Of a stretch of DNA of 64,000 nucleotides, positions 35,620 through 43,365 are shown piece after piece (the stretch's first letter is position 1; each line of letters opens with the position of its first letter). The DNA is taken from positions 2,790,001 through 2,854,000 of the forward strand of contig NZ_CP157456.1 in NCBI RefSeq assembly GCF_041549525.1, given 5' to 3'. A program made the translations under genes and the position numbers. A model generated the notes under the pieces. The model had not been told where the DNA came from. It worked only from the letters and a program-made list of their open reading frames with translations, and did no database searches. The DNA comes from Paenarthrobacter aurescens (lineage in GTDB: Bacteria > Actinomycetota > Actinomycetes > Actinomycetales > Micrococcaceae).

Positions 35620-35720
35620 TCCTTCCCTACGCCGGTACTAGCCGGATCAGGTCAAGCGGTCGGCTCTGAAGCCCTCTCAGCCGGACGGTCATATGACGAT
35701 CGTCGCGGCTCCCGCAGTAC
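35620..35720 (-). ncRNA. TPP riboswitch (THI element) upstream of thiO
   Basis: On the minus strand the conserved TPP-aptamer blocks appear in order: GCGGGAGCC (35708-35716), GGCTGAGAGG with CTGAGA at 35675-35680, then GACCTGATCCGG (CTGATC within 35644-35650), CTAGTACCGGCGTAGGGA (to about 35624). The variable P3 arm lies between the first two blocks. GTAGGGAAGGAAACG runs straight into the thiO ATG, so the aptamer 3' strand overlaps or abuts the ribosome-binding site and control is probably of translation. No terminator hairpin is seen between aptamer and gene. Confidence 0.93.
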
Positions 35721-35726
35721 GTGCCC

Positions 35727-35732
35727 AGTTTA
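35727..35732 (-). promoter_or_regulatory. Predicted -10 for the riboswitch-thiO transcript
   Basis: TAAACT on the minus strand, 7 nt before the predicted transcript start near 35720, which is exactly where the TPP aptamer begins. The -35 would fall at 35750-35756, on top of the thiE start. Confidence 0.45.
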
Positions 35733-35739
35733 GAGGAAC

Positions 35740-35745
35740 TACTCT
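35740..35745 (+). promoter_or_regulatory. Predicted -10 of a leaderless thiE promoter
   Basis: TACTCT ends 7 nt before ATG 35753. An AGAGGA stretch is 15 nt from the ATG, too far for a ribosome-binding site. It overlaps the oppositely directed thiO promoter. Confidence 0.5.
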
Positions 35746-35752
35746 GGTTTCC

Positions 35753-36424
35753 ATGACCCAGCCTGACGCTCTTGCCGCCGCCCGCCTCTACCTGTGCACC
35801 GATGCCCGTAAACGGCAGGGCGATTTTGAAGATTTTGTGGATGCCGCTTTTGAGGGTGGGGTGGACATCATTCAACTCCGGGACAAGACGTTGGAAGCTG
35901 CTGAGGAACTGGAAATATTGGCCGTCCTGCGGAGCGTCGCGCAGCGGCACGGGAAGCTGTGGGCCGTTAACGACCGTGCCGATGTTGCCAGTATTTCCGG
36001 GGCTCCTGTGTTCCACATCGGCCAGAAGGACCTGCCATTGACGGCCGCCCGGACGCTCCTGCCGAACGTCACCGGAATCGGCTTGTCCACCCACACGCCG
36101 GAACAGATTGACGCGGCGCTGGCCACCGCCCAAGGTCCTCTGGGACTGGATTATTTCTGTGTGGGTCCCGTGTGGGCAACACCTACCAAACCCGGCCGGG
36201 CTGCTGTTGGTACCGGCTTGGTCACATATGCCGCAGAAGCACAGAAGCGAGCGGATCACGAAGTGACGCTGCCGTGGTTCGCCATTGGGGGCATCGACCA
36301 CAACAACGTGGAAGAAGTAGTCGCGGCCGGCGCCGGCAGGATTGTTGTGGTCCGCGCCATCACTGAGGCAACGGACCCGACGGCGGCAGCGAAGTCGCTG
36401 CTGCAGGCGCTGGACGCCGTGTAA
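35753..36424 (+). CDS. thiE: Thiamine-phosphate synthase
   Basis: Couples the pyrimidine and thiazole phosphates to thiamin phosphate; 223 residues, the normal length of a stand-alone ThiE. TIM-barrel signatures: [63 protein letters not shown] and [12 protein letters not shown] 35753 was chosen over the in-frame ATG at 35693, which lies antisense to the riboswitch and gives an unconserved N-terminus. Divergent from thiO, so thiE itself is not under the riboswitch. Confidence 0.94.
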   Translation: MTQPDALAAARLYLCTDARKRQGDFEDFVDAAFEGGVDIIQLRDKTLEAAEELEILAVLRSVAQRHGKLWAVNDRADVASISGAPVFHIGQKDLPLTAARTLLPNVTGIGLSTHTPEQIDAALATAQGPLGLDYFCVGPVWATPTKPGRAAVGTGLVTYAAEAQKRADHEVTLPWFAIGGIDHNNVEEVVAAGAGRIVVVRAITEATDPTAAAKSLLQALDAV

Positions 36425-36462
36425 CAGGACACCAGAGAGCGCTGTGAGGGGGCAGCAGGCAG

Positions 36463-37131
36463 CTAAGCGGTGAGGCCAAGGCCCGTCATGCGGCGGGCGT
36501 GCTTGGCAGCAAGTTCCGCCGTCAGCGTTTTGACCGCGGCACGCGCATCCGGGGTGTTCTTCAGCGCCGGGCCGAGGACGGGATGTTCCACACCGACGCG
36601 CTGGGCCTGCGTCAAGGCCTCTCCCACCAGGCGCCGCCCCCATAGGGCGAGACGCGAGGCCAGGCGAGGGTCATCGGCCAAGGCCCTGTTCAGCAGGACG
36701 CGAAGCACTTCTGTGGCTTGATCGGGGGAAGCCACGCGTTCAACAAAGTGCTGGGTTGTTGAGTCGAGGAACATGGACACAGCCCTGTAGAAGTCCGAGG
36801 ACACGGTGTCGATCACATAGGCCTTCATGACCGATTCGAACCAGTCCCCCGGTTTGGTGCGCTCGTGGAAATGGTCAAAGGAGCGTTGGAACGGCAGCAT
36901 GGCGTGCTCGGGGTCAACCCCGATCTCCCACAACCGATCGCTGAGGAGGGCAAAGTTGCCATATGCTCCCACGGCTATTTTTGCCAGCACAGACCTGTCA
37001 TGAAGCGTAGGTGCTTCACGGGAATCGAGGGAAAGCCGCCCAAAAGCAGATAGTTCCCCGTAAGCCATGGCGCCGAGCAACTCCGCGGAGAGTTGCCCGG
37101 CGGAGGTTGCGGCGTCCAAGGAAGTGCCCAT
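36463..37131 (-). CDS. Ferritin-like fold protein (tRNA-hydroxylase/MiaE-like superfamily)
   Basis: An all-helical 222-residue protein of the ferritin-like superfamily, in the group annotated as ferritin-like fold-containing protein in actinobacteria. Possible metal ligands occur in LLGAMAYGELSAF, RSFDHFHERTKPGDWFE and FVERV, but I cannot assign a full diiron site. A homologue lies beside the rhlE helicase gene in mycobacteria (Rv3210c), as it does here within 3 kb. ATG 37131 follows TAGGCT and 6 nt, with no Shine-Dalgarno sequence. Function unknown. Confidence 0.75.
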   Translation of the reverse strand: MGTSLDAATSAGQLSAELLGAMAYGELSAFGRLSLDSREAPTLHDRSVLAKIAVGAYGNFALLSDRLWEIGVDPEHAMLPFQRSFDHFHERTKPGDWFESVMKAYVIDTVSSDFYRAVSMFLDSTTQHFVERVASPDQATEVLRVLLNRALADDPRLASRLALWGRRLVGEALTQAQRVGVEHPVLGPALKNTPDARAAVKTLTAELAAKHARRMTGLGLTA

Positions 37132-37137
37132 GTACCC

Positions 37138-37143
37138 AGCCTA
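37138..37143 (-). promoter_or_regulatory. Predicted -10 of a leaderless promoter, ferritin-like gene
   Basis: TAGGCT on the minus strand ends 6 nt before ATG 37131. The spacer GGGTAC is not a ribosome-binding site. Confidence 0.5.
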
Positions 37144-37289
37144 TCCCCGGCCGGCCGTGACGTTACCGGGGGGTTGAGTTCCTGCGTCCAGCGCTATTGC
37201 TATTAGGCTGACTCGAAGTGAGTTGACTGCCGCGTGCCCTGCACGCCGGATGTCCTCCTTTTTCGCACCCAATTCCTTGAAGGATTCCC

Positions 37290-38249
37290 ATGAGTCACCC
37301 GAGTTACCCACCCGTGCCACAAGACGACGCCGGGTCATCAGTTCCGCAGGTCCCCGCGGCGCCTTACAGCCATAACGGCCAATTCCAGGGTGGAGCCCAG
37401 GCAAGCTACCAGCCGGGCCCCGGAACCAGCCCGTATGGGATCCCGGGCGGGGAAATTCCGGCCAAGTCCTTCATGACCACCTGGATTCTGGCACTGCTCC
37501 TGGGTGGATTCGGTGTGGACCGTTTCTACTTGGGCAAGATCGGTACAGGAATCGCGAAGCTGCTCACTGCTGGAGGCTTCGGCATCTGGTCAATCGTGGA
37601 CCTCATCATCACTTTGACCGGTAACGCCCGGGACAAGCAAGGCCGTCCCCTAGCTGGCTACCCGGAGAACAAAAAGAAGGCCTGGATCATCACCATCGTG
37701 GTCTGGTTCGCCGGCCTGATCGCTGGAATCGTGTCCACGGTGCTGTCTTTGAGCCTTGTTGCTGCCGCAGTCCAGCAGGCCGGAACCTCGCCGGTCGCAC
37801 CGCTCCCCTCGGCCTCCCAAGGCCCCCTGATCCCGTCCTCAGGAACTGCCAGCGAAGCAAACACCTTCACGGTAACTGTTGATGAGGGCACCACGGTGAA
37901 GGTGGGCGTCATTGATTCCCTGTACACCCAGGAGATCCCCTCAATGTCCTACATGAAACCCGCCAACGGGGGCTTCCTTGTCCTGGAGGTGTCCTGGGAG
38001 ACCGTGACCGGGACCAGCTTCGCAGCACCAACCAACTTTGAGGCCTACGATGCCGACGGCAAACAGGGAGAACTTTTGTTCCTCGAGGAAGGCCTGGGCA
38101 GTCTGCCCATGGGGACTGTTGCCTCGGGGGAAGCCAAGCAGGGAGTGATCGCGTTCGACATCAAGAACGGCCCCACCACCGTTGTGATCGCAGATGTCTA
38201 CGGTGAAGAAGCAGCAACCTTCACCCTGACACCCGCAGCCGGGCAGTAG
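37290..38249 (+). CDS. TM2 domain membrane protein with DUF4352-like C-terminal domain
   Basis: A 319-residue membrane protein. Residues 1-55 are Pro/Gln/Gly-rich and cytoplasmic. A TM2 domain follows (two helices joined by GVDRFYLGKIGTGIAKLLTAGG, about 60-110), then a third helix near 130-160. A Ser/Pro linker leads to a beta-rich extracellular domain (about 190-319, FTVTVDEGTTVKVG...FLVLEVSWETVTG) resembling DUF4352/lipoprotein immunoglobulin-like domains. Good GAAGGA ribosome-binding site before ATG 37290. Followed by two tandem hairpins. Function unknown. Confidence 0.82.
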   Translation: MSHPSYPPVPQDDAGSSVPQVPAAPYSHNGQFQGGAQASYQPGPGTSPYGIPGGEIPAKSFMTTWILALLLGGFGVDRFYLGKIGTGIAKLLTAGGFGIWSIVDLIITLTGNARDKQGRPLAGYPENKKKAWIITIVVWFAGLIAGIVSTVLSLSLVAAAVQQAGTSPVAPLPSASQGPLIPSSGTASEANTFTVTVDEGTTVKVGVIDSLYTQEIPSMSYMKPANGGFLVLEVSWETVTGTSFAAPTNFEAYDADGKQGELLFLEEGLGSLPMGTVASGEAKQGVIAFDIKNGPTTVVIADVYGEEAATFTLTPAAGQ

Positions 38250-38283
38250 CCCACCGGAGGTTCTCCGGCCACAAACCTATCCG

Positions 38284-38337
38284 GACCTGCGCCACTATCG
38301 CAGGTCAGAGCCCGCCGCCCCTGCCTGGGACGGCGGG
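38284..38337 (+). terminator. Two tandem hairpins ending the TM2 gene
   Basis: First: perfect 8-bp stem GACCTGCG (38284-38291)/CGCAGGTC (38299-38306). Second: CCCGCCG (38311-38317)/CGGCGGG (38331-38337) with an inner CCC/GGG extension, followed by TTCTTTC. The second is the likely terminator. Confidence 0.75.
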
Positions 38338-38378
38338 TTCTTTCGTCCGGCGTCCAAGACTACGGACACATTTGGGGC

Positions 38379-38384
38379 TAACCT
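38379..38384 (+). promoter_or_regulatory. Predicted -10 of a leaderless promoter, RNB-nuclease gene
   Basis: TAACCT ends 7 nt before GTG 38392, and no ribosome-binding site is present. -35 unclear. Confidence 0.45.
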
Positions 38385-38391
38385 GATTTTC

Positions 38392-39870
38392 GTGTCACAT
38401 CATCGGATAGCGCCCAACGTAGACGACTCCTCGGACCAGCTCGCGGCGGCCCTTGCGGCCCTCCGAACGGAGCTGGAACTGCCCGGCGAGTACCCTGCCG
38501 AAGCGGTGGAAGAAGCACGGCTCGCCGTGGAGGCCCTTGCCCTGCCGGGTCATGACCTGCGCAACATACCGTTCGTGACCATAGATCCGGCCACATCCAC
38601 TGACTTGGACCAGGCCTTGTTCATTGATCGCGCCGGCGATGGCTACAAGGTCCTGTACGCGATCGCCGATGTCCCTTCCTTCGTGGCTCCCGGTGGCGCC
38701 TTGGACAACGAGACGCGTGAACGCGGGCAAACCTTCTACGCCCCGGATGGGCGGATTCCGTTGCACCCTGAGGTCATCAGCGAGAATGCCGGAAGCCTCC
38801 TGGCCAACCAGGACTGCAGTGCTTTTGTGTGGGACTTCGATGTTGATGCCGCAGGCGAAGTGCAGGCAGTCACCGTTTCCCGCGCCGCCGTCCGCAGCAC
38901 TGCCAAGTTGAGCTACAAAGGCGCACAACAGCAGATTGATGACGGCACTGCCCCAACCGTTCTTCAGCTCCTCAAGGAATTGGGACTCAAGCGCGTTGAA
39001 CTGGAGCGGCAACGTGGCGGAGCAAGCCTGAACATGCCTGAGCAGGAAATTGTCCAAGCGACCGACGGCGGCGGATACAGGATCGCTGCCGCCCCGTCCC
39101 TCCCGGTTGAGGACTGGAATGCACAAATTTCCCTGATGACCGGCATGGCAGCTGCGCAGATGATGCTTGACGGGAAGGTGGGCATTCTGCGCACCATGCC
39201 CGCGCCGGATGACCGGTCACTGCTCCATTTCAAGCGCCAAACTTCCGCACTCGGCAAACCATGGGACGGTAACGTCCCCTACGGCGAGTACCTGAGGACC
39301 TTGGACGCAACGGAACCCAGGCAACTGGCCATCCTGCACTCAGCAGGTATGTTGTTCCGGGGCGCCGGCTACACCCCGTTTGACGGCGAGGTACCTGCAG
39401 AGGTCATCCAGGCAGCCATCGGGGCTCCGTACGCCCACACCACCGCACCCCTCCGCCGCCTGGTGGATCGCTTTGTCCTGGTGATCTGCGAAGCACTCAG
39501 CAACGGCCAGGAAATCCCGCAGTGGGCCCGCGAGGCCCTCCCGTCGCTGCCGGAGATCATGGCCTCCTCGGATCAGTTGGCCGGGCGCCTCGAGCGTGCG
39601 GCGCTGGACACTGTGGAAGCAGCCCTCGTGGCCAACCACATCGGCCAGGAATTTGACGCTGTTGTCATCTCAGGGTCCAAACCCTCCAATGGGAACTCCA
39701 GGGGAAACGGCAACGGAAACGGCAACGGCCCCTATGGCGTCATCCAGATAGCAGATCCAGCTGTCACGGCCCGGTGCGATGGAGACATGGAATCCGGAAC
39801 CACAGTCAGGGTGCGGCTGCTCAAGGCCGATATCGCCAGCCGCGAGATCAGGTTTGAGCTGCTTCCCTGA
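38392..39870 (+). CDS. RNB-domain exoribonuclease (RNase II/R superfamily, short actinobacterial type)
   Basis: A 492-residue 3'-5' exoribonuclease. The RNB domain covers most of the protein. The catalytic loop reads IDPATSTDLDQALF with Asp65, Asp71 and Asp73; the fourth acidic residue of RNase II (Asp in DMDDAL) is Gln74. This variant is common among actinobacterial relatives, so activity may still be normal. APYAHTTAPLRRLVDRF carries the conserved Arg near the 3' end of the substrate. No N-terminal cold-shock domains. Near the C-terminus, a low-complexity insert SNGNSRGNGNGNGNG separates a short S1-like tail. GTG start with leaderless-type promoter. Confidence 0.88.
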   Translation: MSHHRIAPNVDDSSDQLAAALAALRTELELPGEYPAEAVEEARLAVEALALPGHDLRNIPFVTIDPATSTDLDQALFIDRAGDGYKVLYAIADVPSFVAPGGALDNETRERGQTFYAPDGRIPLHPEVISENAGSLLANQDCSAFVWDFDVDAAGEVQAVTVSRAAVRSTAKLSYKGAQQQIDDGTAPTVLQLLKELGLKRVELERQRGGASLNMPEQEIVQATDGGGYRIAAAPSLPVEDWNAQISLMTGMAAAQMMLDGKVGILRTMPAPDDRSLLHFKRQTSALGKPWDGNVPYGEYLRTLDATEPRQLAILHSAGMLFRGAGYTPFDGEVPAEVIQAAIGAPYAHTTAPLRRLVDRFVLVICEALSNGQEIPQWAREALPSLPEIMASSDQLAGRLERAALDTVEAALVANHIGQEFDAVVISGSKPSNGNSRGNGNGNGNGPYGVIQIADPAVTARCDGDMESGTTVRVRLLKADIASREIRFELLP

Positions 39871-39913
39871 CGGCCGTTCATGCGGCGATCCCGGCTTTCC
39901 GGCCCCCAGAGGA

Positions 39914-39919
39914 TAGACT
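39914..39919 (+). promoter_or_regulatory. Predicted -10 of the rhlE promoter, long 5' leader
   Basis: TAGACT in GGATAGACTGGG, giving a leader of about 220 nt before GTG 40149. The leader holds a 13-nt palindrome ACTGGTCACCAGT (40007-40019). -35 not clear. Confidence 0.4.
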
Positions 39920-40148
39920 GGGCATGTAGTAATGGATGCCCGGTCGTTGATTCAGTTAATTTTTGAACTCAACAAGCCCGCCCCTACGCGATCTTGAGAT
40001 GTACCAACTGGTCACCAGTGCCAGTACTTAGATAGCCCGCGATCGGCTTCCACTGGACTTGCTTGCGCGCCCGTTCGTGCTCCGGTACGGCTATGCCGCC
40101 GCCGTTGAGCATGCAGCGCCAATGCCCAAATGAATAAGGAAACTCCCT

Positions 40149-41861
40149 GTGAGTGAATTGCATACCCACGAAGTCCTGACGGACTCCACCGGAACAGAAT
40201 CAATCGAACCCGAGGAAACGATCATCTCGGATGAGACGCCCCACGAGATCGAAGAAAAGTCGTTCGCTGACTTCAACGTCCGTGCGGACATTGTTGAGTC
40301 CTTGGCTGACGCCGGAATCACGCACCCCTTCCCCATCCAGGCCATGACCTTGCCTGTGGCCCTGAGCGGCCACGACATCATTGGCCAGGCCAAAACGGGT
40401 ACCGGAAAAACACTGGGCTTCGGCATCCCCGCACTGCAGCGCGTTGCCGGTCGGGACGATCCCGGCTACGCAAAGCTCGCAGTTCCCGGTGCGCCCCAGG
40501 CATTGGTGATCGTTCCCACCCGCGAGCTGGCCGTGCAGGTAGCCAACGATCTCCAGGCCGCTTCACGCAAGCGCAATGCCCGCATCGCCACGATCTACGG
40601 TGGCCGCGCCTATGAACCCCAGATTGATGCCCTGCAGAAGGGCGTCGAGATCGTAGTTGGTACTCCGGGCCGTCTCATCGATCTTTACAAGCAAAAGCAC
40701 CTGAGCCTCAAGAACGTCAAGATGGTCATCCTTGACGAAGCGGACGAAATGCTGGACCTCGGCTTCCTCCCCGACGTCGAGACCCTGATTGCCGGCACCC
40801 CGGCCGTTCGGCAGACTCTCCTGTTCTCCGCAACAATGCCCGGCCCGGTCATTGCGATGGCACGCCGCTACATGACCCAGCCCACCCACATCAGGGCTGC
40901 TGACCCCAATGATGAAGGCCTCACCAAGCGGGATATCCGCCAGCTCATCTACCGCGCGCACAGCATGGACAAGACCGAGGTGGTTGCCCGCATCCTGCAG
41001 GCACGCGGCCGGGGACGCACCATCATCTTCACCAAGACCAAGCGCACCGCTGCCAAGGTTGCCGAGGAACTCGTTGACCGCGGTTTCGCGGCCGCGGCCA
41101 TTCACGGCGACCTCGGCCAGGGCGCCCGCGAGCAAGCCCTTCGCGCCTTCCGCAACAACAAGGTTGATGTGCTGGTGGCCACCGACGTCGCAGCCCGCGG
41201 CATCGACGTCGATGACGTCACCCACGTGATCAACTACCAGTGCGTTGAAGACGAAAAGATCTACCTGCACCGTGTTGGCCGTACCGGCCGCGCAGGCAAC
41301 AAAGGCACTGCAGTCACGTTCGTTGACTGGGATGACATGCCTCGCTGGGGCCTGATCAACAAAGCTCTGGGACTCAGCGTTCCCGAGCCCGTGGAAACCT
41401 ACTCTTCCTCGCCGCACCTGTACTCCGATCTTGACATCCCCGAGGGCACCAAGGGCCGCCTGCCGCGCAACAAGCGCGTCCTGGCCGGCGTCGATGCCGA
41501 GGTTCTTGAGGACTTGGGAGAGACCGGCAAGAAGAACGCACGCTCCGGCGGCTCAGGCCGCGACGGCGGACGTGATAACAAGCGCGACGGCGGTCGCGAC
41601 GGCGGCCGTGGCCGCTCCGGCAGGTCCGGTGACGCCGGGTCCACCGAATCCAAGGGTGAGAGCAGCCGTAACCGCACCCGCCGCCGTCGTACTTCCGATG
41701 GCGAAGCAGCCCCCGCTGCGGGCTCCTCGGAGACCCGGACCGCCACGGCGGACAGCGCAGAAAAGCCGGCCCGAACGCGTCGGACCCGCACGCGCCGCCG
41801 TAACGGCGAAGTGGTTTCCGGTGAGACGGCAGCAGCCCGGTCCGGCAGCACCGAGGCCTAA
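40149..41861 (+). CDS. rhlE: DEAD-box RNA helicase, RhlE/CsdA type
   Basis: ATP-dependent RNA helicase of 570 residues. Q-motif ITHPFPIQAMTLPVAL, motif I AKTGTGKT, motif Ia PTRELAVQ, motif II DEAD, motif III SAT, and C-terminal RGIDVDDVTHV and HRVGRTGRAG are intact. After residue 450 comes a basic Arg/Gly/Asp-rich and Arg-Thr-rich tail that probably binds RNA. GTG 40149 has AAGGAAAC upstream. The leader of roughly 220-270 nt is typical for cold-induced helicase genes. A homologue (Rv3211) occupies the matching place in mycobacteria. Confidence 0.93.
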   Translation: MSELHTHEVLTDSTGTESIEPEETIISDETPHEIEEKSFADFNVRADIVESLADAGITHPFPIQAMTLPVALSGHDIIGQAKTGTGKTLGFGIPALQRVAGRDDPGYAKLAVPGAPQALVIVPTRELAVQVANDLQAASRKRNARIATIYGGRAYEPQIDALQKGVEIVVGTPGRLIDLYKQKHLSLKNVKMVILDEADEMLDLGFLPDVETLIAGTPAVRQTLLFSATMPGPVIAMARRYMTQPTHIRAADPNDEGLTKRDIRQLIYRAHSMDKTEVVARILQARGRGRTIIFTKTKRTAAKVAEELVDRGFAAAAIHGDLGQGAREQALRAFRNNKVDVLVATDVAARGIDVDDVTHVINYQCVEDEKIYLHRVGRTGRAGNKGTAVTFVDWDDMPRWGLINKALGLSVPEPVETYSSSPHLYSDLDIPEGTKGRLPRNKRVLAGVDAEVLEDLGETGKKNARSGGSGRDGGRDNKRDGGRDGGRGRSGRSGDAGSTESKGESSRNRTRRRRTSDGEAAPAAGSSETRTATADSAEKPARTRRTRTRRRNGEVVSGETAAARSGSTEA

Positions 41862-41869
41862 AAACCTCA

Positions 41870-42784
41870 ATGACTGAATCTGTTTGGGCGCCGGACGGCG
41901 GCAACCTGGTGATGCACGCGGACAACGCGGAATTCCTCCCTACGCTGCCGGACGGCGCCTTCACACTCATTTACGTGGACCCGCCCTTCAACACCGGCCG
42001 GGTCCAACGCCGCCAGGAAACACGCATGGTCCGCAACGCGGACGGCGACGGCGACCGGGTTGGCTTTAAAGGCCGCTCCTACGACACCATCAAGGGCGCG
42101 CTGCACAGCTACGACGACGCCTTCAGCGACTACTGGTCCTTCCTGGAACCCAAGCTCGTTGAGGCCTGGCGCCTGCTGGCCGACGACGGCACCCTGTACC
42201 TCCATTTGGACTACCGGGAAGTCCACTACGCAAAAGTCATGCTCGATGCGATCTTCGGCCGGGAATGCTTCCTCAACGAAATCATCTGGGCCTATGACTA
42301 TGGCGCACGGGCAAAGAACCGTTGGCCTACCAAGCACGACAACATCCTGGTGTACGTGAAGAACCCCACCAAGTATCACTTCAACAACGCTGAAGTAGAC
42401 CGGGAACCGTATATGGCCCCCGGTTTGGTGACACCGGCCAAGCGCGAGCTCGGCAAGCTGCCCACGGACGTCTGGTGGCACACCATTGTTTCGCCTACGG
42501 GACGCGAAAAGACCGGCTATCCCACCCAAAAGCCTGAAGGCCTGATCCGCAGAATTGTTTCCGCATCAAGCCGCGAGGGCGATTGGTGCCTTGATTTCTT
42601 TGCAGGTTCAGGAACCCTCGGGGCGGTGGCCGCCAAGCTGGGCCGTAAATTTGTGTGCGTCGACCAAAACGAACAGGCAATTCAGGTCATGCAGAAACGG
42701 CTGGGCAGCGCGGCGGACTTTCTCCGAAGCGGCGACCAGGCGGACCCCGGGTTGGATCAGGCAGCGCCCTTCACGAAGGCCTGA
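41870..42784 (+). CDS. Solitary DNA methyltransferase (N4-cytosine/N6-adenine type, beta-like order)
   Basis: A 304-residue amino-methyltransferase. Motif IV is DPPFNTG near residues 36-42, and the SAM-binding motif FFAGSGTLG lies late, near 240-248, the beta-class order (IV before I). The segment PTQKPEGLIRRIVSASS is the usual motif X region ahead of it. No restriction-enzyme or specificity gene lies nearby, so it looks solitary. It starts 8 nt after rhlE, without a visible ribosome-binding site, so probably co-transcribed with the helicase. Its last 28 nt overlap the convergent marC gene. Recognition site and whether it methylates adenine or cytosine cannot be read from the sequence. Confidence 0.87.
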   Translation: MTESVWAPDGGNLVMHADNAEFLPTLPDGAFTLIYVDPPFNTGRVQRRQETRMVRNADGDGDRVGFKGRSYDTIKGALHSYDDAFSDYWSFLEPKLVEAWRLLADDGTLYLHLDYREVHYAKVMLDAIFGRECFLNEIIWAYDYGARAKNRWPTKHDNILVYVKNPTKYHFNNAEVDREPYMAPGLVTPAKRELGKLPTDVWWHTIVSPTGREKTGYPTQKPEGLIRRIVSASSREGDWCLDFFAGSGTLGAVAAKLGRKFVCVDQNEQAIQVMQKRLGSAADFLRSGDQADPGLDQAAPFTKA

Positions 42785-43365
42785 ACGGCATCTGCGATCA
42801 TCTGAACGGCGATTGCTGAGAGCAGCAGACCGGCGATCCGGGTGACCAGCTCCACCCCGTTTTCACCGAGAACGCGCTGAACCACTCCGGCGAAACGCAT
42901 GGCCAGATACAGTGAGCCCAGCACCACGGCAATGCCAAGGCCCACTGCCAGGTACTCAGACAGCTGGCCCGACTGCTGCACAAAGACCATGACGGCGACG
43001 ATCGCACCGGGTCCTGCCATGAGCGGAGTCCCCAGCGGCACGAATGCCACGTTCTTGTACTTGGCCGCATTCTCCTCGCCACTCGTGGAACCGGTCAGCA
43101 ACTGAAGTGCGATCAGCACCAGGAGCAGACCCCCTGCACCCTGCAAAGCCGCCAGGGAGATGTGCATGTAGTTCAGGATGGACTGTCCGAAGATCGCGAA
43201 CACCACGATCACGCCAGTAGCCACCAACAGGGCCTGGAACGCTGAACGGTTCCGGTCCTTGGCCGACATCTGCGCCGTCAAGGACATGAAAATGGGCACG
43301 GTACCAGGCGGGTCCATGATCACGAACAGGGTGACAATCACGGAGGCCAGAAGTTGCAGATCCAT
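42757..43365 (-). CDS. MarC family integral membrane protein
   Basis: A 202-residue membrane protein with six predicted helices, of the MarC/UPF0056 (NAAT) family. The first helix contains LFVIMDPPGTVPIFMSLT, the family's hallmark loop, and LGTPLMAGPGAIVAVMVF repeats the motif in the second half. The old link of MarC to multidrug resistance has been withdrawn; the substrate is unknown. The ATG overlaps the PHP gene stop by one base (TAATG). Its 3' end overlaps the convergent methyltransferase gene by 28 nt, with no terminator between. Confidence 0.9.
   Translation of the reverse strand: MDLQLLASVIVTLFVIMDPPGTVPIFMSLTAQMSAKDRNRSAFQALLVATGVIVVFAIFGQSILNYMHISLAALQGAGGLLLVLIALQLLTGSTSGEENAAKYKNVAFVPLGTPLMAGPGAIVAVMVFVQQSGQLSEYLAVGLGIAVVLGSLYLAMRFAGVVQRVLGENGVELVTRIAGLLLSAIAVQMIADAVQAFVKGAA

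Noticed and set aside
39924..39929. ATG-TAG start-stop element at the rhlE promoter
   Set aside because: The predicted transcript start falls on or after the ATG, so it is unlikely to be translated.
41870..42784. Restriction-modification system
   Set aside because: Only a methyltransferase is present; neighbours are a helicase gene and a MarC membrane-protein gene.
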